A stretch of DNA of 64,000 bases from Clostridium sp. AF37-5 (GTDB lineage Bacteria > Bacillota > Clostridia > Lachnospirales > Lachnospiraceae), in contig NZ_QUDR01000011.1 of assembly GCF_003477605.1 (NCBI RefSeq), positions 1 to 64,000 of the forward strand, written 5' to 3'. Under the pieces are notes generated by a model, which saw only the letters and a list, made by a program, of their open reading frames with translations, did no database searches and had not been told where the DNA came from. The position numbers and the translations under genes are program-made. Below are positions 26,400 through 35,387 of this stretch, piece after piece (the first letter of the stretch is position 1; every line of letters starts with the position of its first letter).

Positions 26400-27938
26400 A
26401 TGAAACAAATCAAAAAGGTAATTGCCCACAGCCTGGTTGCCGTTCTTTGTCTGTCTTCATTTCTGACAAACACGGCGTCCACCGAAGCAAAGGCAAAAAA
26501 ACCAAAACTTTCCCAAAAATCAATGACTCTGACAAAGGGAAAATCAAAAACTCTTAAGGTAAAAAACACAAAAAAATGCAAGGTCACCTGGAAAACAAGC
26601 AAGAAAAAGATCGTTTCAATTTCAAAAAAGAAACGTACCTCCTGCAAATTAAAGGCAAGAGCGAAAGGAACCGCAAAAATCACCTGCACGGTAAAAAGAA
26701 AGAAAAAGACATATAAACTTACCTGCAAAGTAAAGGTGAAAGCAAAAAAAACCGTCGTTGCTTCCAGCTTAAAGGATACCTATGCAAAAATTGTACCATA
26801 CATGGGTACCTGCCTAAACTACGGAAGTGCTTCTAATCCACGAGAACTGCAAAACGCGTCCACAATGAAATTTGTAAAAAAACAGTACAACAGCTTTACT
26901 TTGGAAAATGAAATGAAACCGGATGCTATTCTCGGCTCATCCGCCAAGCTCATTTCCGTTGCTGACGCAAAGAAAAAGGGATATTACATTCCTGCAGGAT
27001 ATGCCGAATCAACCGTTCCGGAATTAGCATTTACAACCGTTGACAAATCTTTAGAGGCCGCAAAAAACAACGGTTTGAAAATGCGTGCCCATACTTTGGT
27101 ATGGCACAGCCAGACACCGTCCTGGTTCTTTACAAAAAATTACGATGGCTCAAAAGTTGTTACTCCTGCTGTTATGGATGCCCGTCTTGATTTTTACATT
27201 CACAATGTAATGGGGCATGTAATGGATAAAGAAAAAGCTTTAACCGGTTCTGCCGGAAGCATTGTTTACGCATGGGATGTTGTAAACGAATATCTCCACC
27301 GTCCGTCTTTTGCATTTTTCAAAACATGGACGAGTGTATATGGCGATATGGGAAATTCTCCTTCTTATATTAAGAAAGCATTTGAAATTGCCTACGATAT
27401 GTTAAAGAGTTATCAGGCAACGGATAAAGTCACGTTATTTTATAATGATTACAACACCTATTTCGGTGTAAAAGACACATTAAATCTGGTAGAATTTATC
27501 AACAAAGGCGAAACTGCTAAAATTTGCGGGGGTATCGGCATGCAGAGCCACGTAGATGTAAAAGTTCCTACGGTTGCTGAATACGGCAGTGCATTAGAGC
27601 AGTTTTTAGCAGCAGGTTACGAAATTCAGATAACCGAACTTGACTTTACTATAAACTTTGACACGGAAGGAACTAATGCTTCCTACGCTTACACACCGGA
27701 GCATGAAACCGATGCGGATCAGGCAAAATTCGTAAAAAAACTGATGCAGACCATCATTACCAAGCAAAAAAATCGTAATCAGAGTGTAAATCCAAAAGGA
27801 ATTACCGGTATCACTCTCTGGGGCCTATGTGATGCGACATCCTGGCGTTCCCAGTGTGCTCCTCTTTTGTTTGATACCAGTATTTATGATCCAAAATTGT
27901 CATACACAGCCTTTTTAGAGGCGGCAAAAATTTGGTAA
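26400..27938 (+). CDS. secreted GH10 endo-1,4-beta-xylanase with N-terminal Lys-rich Ig-like domain
   Basis: A 512-residue exported enzyme that cuts beta-1,4-xylan in plant hemicellulose. A signal peptide (AHSLVAVLCLSSFL) is followed by a ~90-residue Lys/Thr-rich Ig-like (Big2) domain. The GH10 barrel runs from about residue 125. NSFTLENEMKPD, MRAHTLVWHSQTPSWF, the acid/base Glu in VYAWDVVNEY, the nucleophile Glu in EIQITELDF and GITLWGLCDATSW are all present. The basic domain in front of a catalytic domain is unusual and may bind anionic wall polymers. AAAGGAG precedes the ATG. Confidence 0.95.
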   Translation: MKQIKKVIAHSLVAVLCLSSFLTNTASTEAKAKKPKLSQKSMTLTKGKSKTLKVKNTKKCKVTWKTSKKKIVSISKKKRTSCKLKARAKGTAKITCTVKRKKKTYKLTCKVKVKAKKTVVASSLKDTYAKIVPYMGTCLNYGSASNPRELQNASTMKFVKKQYNSFTLENEMKPDAILGSSAKLISVADAKKKGYYIPAGYAESTVPELAFTTVDKSLEAAKNNGLKMRAHTLVWHSQTPSWFFTKNYDGSKVVTPAVMDARLDFYIHNVMGHVMDKEKALTGSAGSIVYAWDVVNEYLHRPSFAFFKTWTSVYGDMGNSPSYIKKAFEIAYDMLKSYQATDKVTLFYNDYNTYFGVKDTLNLVEFINKGETAKICGGIGMQSHVDVKVPTVAEYGSALEQFLAAGYEIQITELDFTINFDTEGTNASYAYTPEHETDADQAKFVKKLMQTIITKQKNRNQSVNPKGITGITLWGLCDATSWRSQCAPLLFDTSIYDPKLSYTAFLEAAKIW

Positions 27939-27972
27939 GTTGCGGTAATTGTAAAAAAAGTGTGTGTTTGTG

Positions 27973-28001
27973 TTGACAACTTCACCGCAAAATTTTATAA
28001 T
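27973..28001 (+). promoter_or_regulatory. consensus sigma-A promoter of the L,D-transpeptidase gene
   Basis: TTGACA (27973-27978), exactly 17 bases, TATAAT (27996-28001). Both boxes are perfect. It is 43 bases before the GTG start. This rules out the longer reading from 27960, which would begin upstream of the promoter. Confidence 0.85.
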
Positions 28002-28043
28002 CCCATTGTGAGACAATATTATTTAGGAAAGAGGGATGTAAGG

Positions 28044-29567
28044 GTGGATAATCGAGAAACACAAAAACCATCTTGGATTCGTACAAAAAAGGGAAAGGCA
28101 ATGCTTATTGCTACAATTGCAACACTTGTTGTAGTGATAAGCATTGTTTTGGGTATACATATTTATTATATGAACCGCTGGTACTCAAATACATGGATTG
28201 GAGACCGAGAAGTTTCGGGTATGACCTATGAGGAATCTGCGGAATTGATTAATCGGGTATTTTCCACGTATCAACTGAAAATAACAGGAAGAAATAATGG
28301 AACTTTGACAATCGGAAAAGATGACATTGATTATCAAGTCGACATCAAAGATTCGCTTCAGAAAAAATATGATGAGCAACATGATTCTCTTCCTTTCTTT
28401 TCCCTAGGAAAAAGAAAGCAGGTGGATATTGACTTAGGGGCTTCTTATGATGAGAAAAAACTGGATGCCCTCGTGGGACAGTCTGATCTCTCAACCGGAA
28501 GTGAGTCATATCCGGTTACACAACCGCAAAACGCAAAGGTCGCTTTTTCATCAGAGAAAAAATATTTGGTTATTGAAAAAGAATATTTAGGAAATACGCT
28601 TAATCACGATGAATTGATAACGGCGATTGGAAAAGCTCTGAAATCCGGACACGAAAAGGTAAACTTAACGGATGAAAAAAAATACCCAGATGTATACGAA
28701 AAGCCAAGTATTTATTCCACAGACCCTTCGCTTCAGCAAAAAGTGGATGCCTGCAATCCGGTAATTCTGCGCTGGATAACCTGGACAATTCAAAAGGACA
28801 TTAAAGAAACCATCGGTCCAAAACAGATTTATAAATGGTGCAATTATAAAAACGGAAAAGTTACTTTTGATAATCAGGCAATTGAAAAATGGGTTGAAAA
28901 AACCTGCTTTAAGTACAAAACTATTGGCGTGACACGCTCATTTAAAAGCCACAACGGCAAAACTGTTTCCGTAACCGGTGGGGACTACGGTTGGCAGCTT
29001 GTTTACGATACAATGCTGAAGCAATTGACAAGCGCTCTGAAAAAGACAATGGATGCAAATAAGCAGAAAGCCTATATGGAAAATCCGGATGCCACACAGA
29101 AAAAAGCATTGACGATCAAAAAGAAAACAAAATTTGCCAACACGGCATTTACAATGAACATAGATGACAAAACAAAGGATTGGGACACAGAAAACTTTAC
29201 TGAAATTGATCTTACTGCTCAAAAGGTTTATGTATGGCGCAACGGAAAAGTTGCTTTTAAGTGTCGAACAATCAGCGGAAAACCAGTAAAAGACCGTCAA
29301 ACACGAACCGGTGCTTATTTCATCAAAGAACACCAGACACACCGTACTCTCCGCGGCGATAACTATGCAACGCCGGTAAACAACTGGGTTCGTATCATGT
29401 GGACCGGAACCGGATTCCACGGTGCGCCTTGGCAGCCATGGAGCCGCTGGAGTAAAACACTTTATAGAAGCCGTGGTTCACACGGATGCTTAAACTTATC
29501 TCCATCGGATTCGAAAAAGATTTATGACTTAACAAAGTACCGTGAGATGGTGTTTATACATTATTAA
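28044..29567 (+). CDS. L,D-transpeptidase (YkuD) with peptidoglycan-binding-like domains
   Basis: A 507-residue membrane-anchored enzyme that forms 3-3 cross-links in peptidoglycan or anchors proteins to it. One membrane helix (about 17-40) is followed by a VanW-like/PG_binding_4-type extracellular region of two repeats. The YkuD domain occupies the last ~130 residues; the catalytic Cys lies in SHGCLN with the conserved His in HGAPW upstream. GTG is used because the perfect promoter leaves no room for an earlier start, and AGAGGG lies upstream. It is the last plus-strand gene before a convergent pair. Confidence 0.93.
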   Translation: MDNRETQKPSWIRTKKGKAMLIATIATLVVVISIVLGIHIYYMNRWYSNTWIGDREVSGMTYEESAELINRVFSTYQLKITGRNNGTLTIGKDDIDYQVDIKDSLQKKYDEQHDSLPFFSLGKRKQVDIDLGASYDEKKLDALVGQSDLSTGSESYPVTQPQNAKVAFSSEKKYLVIEKEYLGNTLNHDELITAIGKALKSGHEKVNLTDEKKYPDVYEKPSIYSTDPSLQQKVDACNPVILRWITWTIQKDIKETIGPKQIYKWCNYKNGKVTFDNQAIEKWVEKTCFKYKTIGVTRSFKSHNGKTVSVTGGDYGWQLVYDTMLKQLTSALKKTMDANKQKAYMENPDATQKKALTIKKKTKFANTAFTMNIDDKTKDWDTENFTEIDLTAQKVYVWRNGKVAFKCRTISGKPVKDRQTRTGAYFIKEHQTHRTLRGDNYATPVNNWVRIMWTGTGFHGAPWQPWSRWSKTLYRSRGSHGCLNLSPSDSKKIYDLTKYREMVFIHY

Positions 29568-29571
29568 TATA

Positions 29572-29646
29572 GGTTGTTAGAAATAAAAAAGGGAAAGCGG
29601 GATATTTGCTTCGCAAATATAGCTTTCCTTTTTTATTTTAACAACC
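29572..29646 (+). repeat. palindromic element family A, copy 1 (terminator-like)
   Basis: A 75-nt near-perfect palindrome right after the L,D-transpeptidase stop. The centre AGCGGGATATTTGC, loop TTC, GCAAATATAGCT is shared with copies at 50522 and 53179; the arms (26 bp) are unrelated in sequence but self-complementary. A GGG/A internal loop is conserved. A-rich and T-rich arms make it a plausible intrinsic terminator, in sense orientation to the gene. Confidence 0.8.
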
Positions 29647-29739
29647 GGCGATAGGGCTGCAAGTTATACTAACTCTCGCCAAAATGCTGGCTGCTGTGTT
29701 TCGACTTAAGCCGAAGTGGCTTTCTAACTTTATATATTA

Positions 29740-29861
29740 CTAAAAAAGATTTGTGTTTCATGGGTACAAACGCGCGGATTCAATATGCACATTTTCAGCA
29801 CATGACATATCTCCGCGTGTTTGTCTAAGCGACAGCGCCCATGAAACACAAACTTTTTTAG
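29740..29861. repeat. palindromic element family B, copy 1
   Basis: A 122-nt structure. A 24-bp basal stem (arms starting CTAAAAAAG, one bulged base, ending CATGGG) carries an apical stem (ACAAACGCGCGGA with its near complement). On the 3' side only, the unpaired CTAAGCGACAGCG sits between the stems. The same bulge sequence (AGCGA-AGCG, followed by CCCA) recurs in copy 3. It ends 21 bases from the glgB stop. Confidence 0.75.
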
Positions 29862-29882
29862 TCATATATGAAATTAGAAAAC

Positions 29883-32162
29883 TTACTCCGCTTTATAATC
29901 ATACCGCAATACTACGACCGACAATGGTGGAACATACAGTTCCAGTTCGTAATATTTCTTTCCCGGCTGGATTTTTTCGCCCGGTCTTGGTACTACCGGT
30001 GCCTTACATGGTTTTGCCTGAATCGGCTTTTTATTCACACGGCCTTCACCACCAAATCGCTCTTCGTCGGAATTTAGTATCTCCGTAAAGGTTCCGGCAC
30101 AAGGTGCATTGACCTGATAATCTTCCAATGCCATCGGTGTGAAGTTTGCAATAAACATCAACTGGTCTTTTACTGAGCTGCCACGGCGCACAAACGCTAC
30201 TGTACTTAATTCCGGACGCCAGCAGTCCATCCACTCAAAGCCCATAACATTAAAATCGTGATAATACAAGGCATCGTACTTTTGGTACAAGTGATTTAAT
30301 TCACGTACGTAATCCTGCATTTTCTTATGTCTGTCATCTTCTTCCAGTAAAAACCAGTCCAGACTTCGAAACTCTGCCCATTCTCGTTTCTGAGCAAATT
30401 CCTGCCCCATAAACAAAAGCTTTTTGCCCGGATGACCATACATAAATCCAAACGCGGCACGAAGAGAAGCAAACTTATCTCCTTCCAAACCGGACATCTT
30501 GTTTAACAGAGAACATTTTCCATGAACCACCTCATCATGCGATAAAACCAAAATGTATTTCTCACTGGTGTAATAATCAATACTAAAACACAACTGCCTC
30601 TGATGGTCTTTTCTGAAATATGGATCTAATTTCATGTACTCCAAAAAGTCATTCATCCAACCCATATTCCATTTGTAAGAAAAGCCAAGTCCGCCATCTG
30701 CTACCGGCGCCGTAACGCCCGGCCATGCCGTCGACTCTTCCGCAATGATATAAGCTCCCGGATGCTCCTTTTCCACCTCGGAATTTAAATGCTGCAGGAA
30801 ATGAATTGCCTCGTAATGCTCATTTCCGCCATCTTTGTTCGGAAGCCACTCGCCATCGCTTTTTCCATAATCCAGATACAGCATAGATGCAACGGCATCC
30901 ACACGAAGTCCGTCAATATGGAACTTCTCTATCCAGAACAGTGCATTGGCAACGAGGAAGTTTTTCACTTCCATTCTTCCGTAATCAAAAATATATGTTC
31001 CCCAGTCTGGGTGTTCACCACGTCTGCTGTCCGGATGTTCATACAACGGCTGTCCGTCAAAACGTCCAAGGCAGTGAGCATCTTTCGGAAAATGCGCCGG
31101 TACCCAGTCTAAAATTACCTGAATCCCCCGCTTGTGCATTTCATCCACAAAATACATAAAATCTTTTGGCTCACCATAACGGCTCGTCGGCGCATAATAA
31201 CAGCCAACCTGATAGCCCCATGAGCCATCAAACGGATACTCTGCAATTCCCATCAATTCAATATGAGTATAACCCATATCAACCACATAGTCGCCAAGCA
31301 TAGATGCTAACTCACGATATGAAAAATTGCCATTGTCATCGTCTTCAATCCGTTTTTTCCAGGAAGCAAGATGAACCTCATAAATACTCATCGGCTCTTT
31401 GTCTCTTACATCTCTTGACTTTTTCTGATGCTTCTTCTGATAAGAACCATCCTGCCATTTGTAGCCATCAAGCGACGTAATTCGGGAAGCATTTCCCGGA
31501 CGCAGCTCCGCATAATTTCCATAAGGGTCCGTCTTATACAACTTATCCCCGCTCTTTGCCGTAATCTCATACTTATAGGCAGCGCCTTCCCACGCGCTCG
31601 GCACGAACAGTTCAAAAATACCGCTGCTCCCCCTCATAATCATCTTATGAAGTCTTGCATCCCACATATTAAACTCGCCGATTACACTCACGCTGCAGGC
31701 GTGTGGCGCCCAGACAGCAAACTGAACGCCCTCCACGCCATCGCGCTTCATCGGATGTGCTCCTAATTTTTCATAAATTTTATAATGGTTTCCCTCCGAG
31801 AATAAATACCGGTCAAGTTCACCAAACATCCCCGGAAATGCATAAGGGTCGTCAATTTCAATCACATCGTCCGGTCCATATTCCACCCGGAATCGATATT
31901 TTTTCAGTCGCTCCGATTTCTTCTCAATGACATAGCCAAAAAATCCTTCCGGCTCCATTGGTTCCATCTCGTAAGTGGTCTCCCCTTTTGAATCCAGCAC
32001 CCACATACGTTTTGCACACGGACGATATGCGGTAAAAATCTGCACATCCTCCTCTTTGAAAATGTGGCAGCCAAGCAAATCCTGAGGTGCATTCAAAATT
32101 CCCTCTTCCAATTCCTTCAGCATCTCTTTGCTCGTCCACTGTTCCAAATATGGATTGCTCAC
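29883..32162 (-). CDS. glgB: 1,4-alpha-glucan branching enzyme
   Basis: Introduces alpha-1,6 branches into glycogen. The 759-residue protein has an N-terminal CBM48-type region, then the GH13 barrel: HIELMGIAEYPFDGSWGYQ, the nucleophile Asp in IDGLRVDAVASML, the acid Glu in IIAEESTAWP, and SHDEVVHGKCSL. The C-terminal all-beta domain is intact. A ~40-residue basic insert (residues ~688-725) lies near the C-terminus. The start is GTG with GGGGGTG upstream. It follows pgm by 22 bp, so the two genes form a glycogen-building unit. Confidence 0.96.
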   Translation of the reverse strand: MSNPYLEQWTSKEMLKELEEGILNAPQDLLGCHIFKEEDVQIFTAYRPCAKRMWVLDSKGETTYEMEPMEPEGFFGYVIEKKSERLKKYRFRVEYGPDDVIEIDDPYAFPGMFGELDRYLFSEGNHYKIYEKLGAHPMKRDGVEGVQFAVWAPHACSVSVIGEFNMWDARLHKMIMRGSSGIFELFVPSAWEGAAYKYEITAKSGDKLYKTDPYGNYAELRPGNASRITSLDGYKWQDGSYQKKHQKKSRDVRDKEPMSIYEVHLASWKKRIEDDDNGNFSYRELASMLGDYVVDMGYTHIELMGIAEYPFDGSWGYQVGCYYAPTSRYGEPKDFMYFVDEMHKRGIQVILDWVPAHFPKDAHCLGRFDGQPLYEHPDSRRGEHPDWGTYIFDYGRMEVKNFLVANALFWIEKFHIDGLRVDAVASMLYLDYGKSDGEWLPNKDGGNEHYEAIHFLQHLNSEVEKEHPGAYIIAEESTAWPGVTAPVADGGLGFSYKWNMGWMNDFLEYMKLDPYFRKDHQRQLCFSIDYYTSEKYILVLSHDEVVHGKCSLLNKMSGLEGDKFASLRAAFGFMYGHPGKKLLFMGQEFAQKREWAEFRSLDWFLLEEDDRHKKMQDYVRELNHLYQKYDALYYHDFNVMGFEWMDCWRPELSTVAFVRRGSSVKDQLMFIANFTPMALEDYQVNAPCAGTFTEILNSDEERFGGEGRVNKKPIQAKPCKAPVVPRPGEKIQPGKKYYELELYVPPLSVVVLRYDYKAE

Positions 32163-32184
32163 ATGTTCACCCCCTGCATTTATT

Positions 32185-33921
32185 TTATCCTAACTGATTC
32201 AGCAAGTCCTTTACAATTACAGCCAGTTTTTCTGATTTTTCATCGGCATCTGCCAAATCTTTACCAACAACACCAAAGTAAAGTTTAATCTTTGGCTCCG
32301 TACCGGATGGACGAACACAAAGCCATGCATCCTCGGTCAATTCAAAATAGAGTACGTTGGACTTTGGAATACCGGTTGGTTTCTTCTCGCCGGTCTTAAC
32401 ATTTACGATTTCATCTTTCAAATAATCTCTTACTGCCGTCACATCGTAATTACCAAATTTCATCGGCGGATTTTTACGGAGATTATCCATAATCGACTGA
32501 ATCTTCTGCAGTCCCTCAATACCTTTATGCGTAATGGCAATTACATTATCTTTGTAGTAGCCGTATTTCTCATACATATCTAACATAGCATCCCAAATTG
32601 TTTTGCCTCGCAGTTTATAATAAGCAGCCGCCTCGCAAAGTGCCATCGATGCCACAATCGCATCCTTATCTCTTGCATGCGTTCCAATCAAGCAGCCATA
32701 ACTTTCCTCAAAGCCGAACAGATAGTGGCCTTTTCCGGTTGTCTCCATGCGGAGAATCTCTCTTCCAATCCACTTAAATCCGGTCAGGCACTCGGTCACT
32801 TTGATACCATAATATTTTGCCATCGCATCTACGAGGTTTGAAGTAACAACCGTCTTAATCAACTCGCCATCTTCCGGAAGTTTTCCTTCCAGTGCAAGTT
32901 TCTGTCCAATTTCATAATCGGCAAGAAAACTTCCCGACATATTTCCGGTTAAGCAGATATACTCACCGGATTTGGTATCTTTTACATAAACACCAAGGCG
33001 GTCCGCATCCGGGTCCGTTGCCAGAACTAAATCGGCATCTTTTTCTTTTGCCAGTTTAAGAGCAAGTTCGAATGCTTCCGGTGCTTCCGGATTCGGATAA
33101 CTGACGGTAGGGAATTCACCATCCGGCAGTTCCTGCTCCGGTACAACAAATACATTTTTAAAACCAAGTTCTTTCAAAATACGGCGTACCGGCAGATTTC
33201 CGGTTCCGTGAAGTGGGGTATAAACAATTTTCAAATCTGCTGACGCTTTCTTAATGCAATCCGGATGAAGAACATTTTTCTTAAGTTCCTCCATATAACG
33301 GTCATCAACAGCTTTTCCGATATTCTCATACAAACCGGCTTTCTTTGCCTCTTCTTTGTCCATTGTCTTAACGGCCGCATAATCGGTTACCGCTTTCACC
33401 TCATCCATAATTCCGGTATCATGAGGCGGTGTAATCTGTGCACCATCTTCCCAGTATACTTTGTAGCCGTTGTATTCCGGCGGGTTATGGCTGGCAGTAA
33501 TGTTAATACCGGAAATACATCCTAACTCACGAACGGCAAAGGACAATTCCGGTGTCGGTCGAAGTGATTCAAAAACATAAGCTTTAATTCCATTTGCTGC
33601 CAAACAACAAGCCGCTTCATCTGCAAATTCCGGTGACATCCGGCGGGAATCAAAAGCAATTGCCACGCCCTTTTTCTGTCCGTTCTGTTTGATGATGTAG
33701 TTGGCAAGTCCCTGTGTCGCTTTGCGTACCGTATAAACATTCATACGGTTTGTTCCTGCCCCGATAATACCACGGAGACCGGCTGTACCAAACTCAAGGT
33801 CCGCATAAAAACGCTCTTTGATTTCATTTTCATCCCCGGCAATACTCTCAAGCTCTTTCTTTGTGTCGTCATCAAAATATGGATTTGATAACCAAGCTTC
33901 GTATGTTTTCTTGTAGTCCAT
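32185..33921 (-). CDS. pgm: phosphoglucomutase/phospho-sugar mutase
   Basis: Interconverts glucose 1-phosphate and glucose 6-phosphate, feeding glycogen synthesis and nucleotide sugars. The 578-residue alpha-D-phosphohexomutase shows the active-site serine loop TASHNPPEYNGYKVYW, the metal loop (ATDPDADRLGV), the sugar loop (GFEESYGCLIG) and the C-terminal phosphate loop (RPSGTEPKIKLYF). GGAGG precedes the ATG. A small hairpin (GCCACA-CATGGA-TGTGGC) sits just before that site in the leader and could affect translation, which is speculative. It is the upstream partner of glgB. Confidence 0.96.
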   Translation of the reverse strand: MDYKKTYEAWLSNPYFDDDTKKELESIAGDENEIKERFYADLEFGTAGLRGIIGAGTNRMNVYTVRKATQGLANYIIKQNGQKKGVAIAFDSRRMSPEFADEAACCLAANGIKAYVFESLRPTPELSFAVRELGCISGINITASHNPPEYNGYKVYWEDGAQITPPHDTGIMDEVKAVTDYAAVKTMDKEEAKKAGLYENIGKAVDDRYMEELKKNVLHPDCIKKASADLKIVYTPLHGTGNLPVRRILKELGFKNVFVVPEQELPDGEFPTVSYPNPEAPEAFELALKLAKEKDADLVLATDPDADRLGVYVKDTKSGEYICLTGNMSGSFLADYEIGQKLALEGKLPEDGELIKTVVTSNLVDAMAKYYGIKVTECLTGFKWIGREILRMETTGKGHYLFGFEESYGCLIGTHARDKDAIVASMALCEAAAYYKLRGKTIWDAMLDMYEKYGYYKDNVIAITHKGIEGLQKIQSIMDNLRKNPPMKFGNYDVTAVRDYLKDEIVNVKTGEKKPTGIPKSNVLYFELTEDAWLCVRPSGTEPKIKLYFGVVGKDLADADEKSEKLAVIVKDLLNQLG

Positions 33922-34014
33922 AATTTCCTCCTTGCTGCCACATCCATGTGTGGCCTGCTTTTTTAATTTATTTCACTTTCTAAAAAGTGATATTCACCCT
34001 TTCGGGAAATTTAC

Positions 34015-35316
34015 TTAACTATTTTTTGTCAAATCCGGAAAACTCCAGGAAATATCCTTGCTGTCATCCGATATTTCAACGGCATAGGTTTTTGTCTCAT
34101 AACCATCTTTTGTAAGAGAAAGTGTTACATTTCCTATCATTTTCGTAAAACTGCAGGGCACCTCTCCCTTATAAGTTCCGTTGACATAAACGGCGGCACC
34201 AACCGGCGCACTTACCGTAACCTTATGGTCGTTATCATAAGTGACACTGCTCTCACTCGAAGAGGAGGACGAATCATCGGAAACTGAACTGGAAGATTCG
34301 GAACTATCGGTCTCGACATCCGCACTTTCTTCTGCCAAATTAATGTGAACGGTCAGACTCGCATCCTTCACGGTAATAATACCGCTGTAATCTTCGTAGC
34401 CCTCGAGTGAAACTTTCACGGAATGATTACCATATTTTAAAGAAACAGGTTTTGACGGGTCGGTGATCGATCCGTTTACATAAAGTTCTGCGCCCTGTGG
34501 ATTCACATCAAATGTAACCCGCGCCGTATCCGGCACTTGATTCTGGTACTTCGCCATATCAACTTTCGTAACCTGTCCGCGTTTTACTTCTACCGTGACT
34601 TCAGCCATCAAATCACCATTTTTCATTGTGACAAGCTGCTGCCCCTCCGGCACAACCAAAAGCATATCCTTTGCGACCGGGAGAATTGCCTCGCCCTGCA
34701 CCGTAACCGTACCGCCGGTAAAATCCTTAAAATTATTCGGCTTGATATATCCATGTCCCCTTGTGACAACAACAGAAAATGCTTGTCCATTCATCCCGCG
34801 GAGAGTCACTTCATCCTCCGGCGTAATCTCCAATGGGTCAATCTGTCTGCCATCTGAAAATACAAGCAGGTCATCGTTATAGGCATAATTCACACCACGC
34901 ACCGTAAGCCGTTTTTCGTCCTGGTTGATTTCGAGCGAAGCTCCCTCGTGCTCGGTAACCGATGCGTTCTGTATCATCTTCTCAACCTTTTTTCCATCTT
35001 CACTTGTATACACATCATAAACTTCACCCGGCTCAATTTCGGATGCCGTCATTTGTTTGTTGTTCTTTGTCAAAATCTGTGTACCACCGGTATAAGGATA
35101 CGTCTCCATCGTCTGGAATGTTGTATTATAAAATTCCATCGTACCCTGCTCTTCATCAACAGCGCCAACTGCGCCGACAAAATCAGCCCCCTGCTCATAG
35201 CTGACACTCGGCTCCGGAGAGTTCGTCACCTCCGCCTTTTTGGCAGTTGACCCGCAGCCGGTCAGACCAGCCAGCAAAACAATAAAAAGACAAATCTGTA
35301 TTTTCGCTTGTTTCAT
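34015..35316 (-). CDS. PEGA-domain lipoprotein
   Basis: A 433-residue exported lipoprotein: signal sequence ending in the lipobox LTGC at residue ~21. Two PEGA domains follow a ~250-residue N-terminal region: VTFDVNPQGAELYVNG and VTVSAPVGAAVYVNG, each with the conserved GxV/GYE segment. A Ser-rich linker (about 35 residues) separates them. PEGA domains are extracellular beta-sandwich modules of unknown ligand. The gene lies between pgm and the CotS-like gene on the same strand, but no functional link is obvious. Confidence 0.85.
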   Translation of the reverse strand: MKQAKIQICLFIVLLAGLTGCGSTAKKAEVTNSPEPSVSYEQGADFVGAVGAVDEEQGTMEFYNTTFQTMETYPYTGGTQILTKNNKQMTASEIEPGEVYDVYTSEDGKKVEKMIQNASVTEHEGASLEINQDEKRLTVRGVNYAYNDDLLVFSDGRQIDPLEITPEDEVTLRGMNGQAFSVVVTRGHGYIKPNNFKDFTGGTVTVQGEAILPVAKDMLLVVPEGQQLVTMKNGDLMAEVTVEVKRGQVTKVDMAKYQNQVPDTARVTFDVNPQGAELYVNGSITDPSKPVSLKYGNHSVKVSLEGYEDYSGIITVKDASLTVHINLAEESADVETDSSESSSSVSDDSSSSSSESSVTYDNDHKVTVSAPVGAAVYVNGTYKGEVPCSFTKMIGNVTLSLTKDGYETKTYAVEISDDSKDISWSFPDLTKNS

Positions 35317-35387
35317 TTTTTATCTCCTGACACTCTTTTTGCGTGACAAAATGCTTCCGTATATTAAGAATTATATTGTATCACATT

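Larger units (their letters stand above)
29568..29882. other. 315-bp convergent intergenic region packed with hairpins
   Basis: The region between the L,D-transpeptidase and glgB contains no gene. It holds in order the family-A palindrome (29572-29646), a GGCGA/TCGCC hairpin with AGTTA/TAACT inside (29647-29680), an AAGCC/GGCTT hairpin (near 29708-29722) and the long family-B palindrome (29740-29861). Most bases can be placed in stems. Confidence 0.75.

Noticed and set aside
29583..29640. Transposon inverted ends in the palindromes
   Set aside because: No transposase reading frame, no target duplication, and the arms differ between copies, so they are called palindromic elements rather than insertion sequences.
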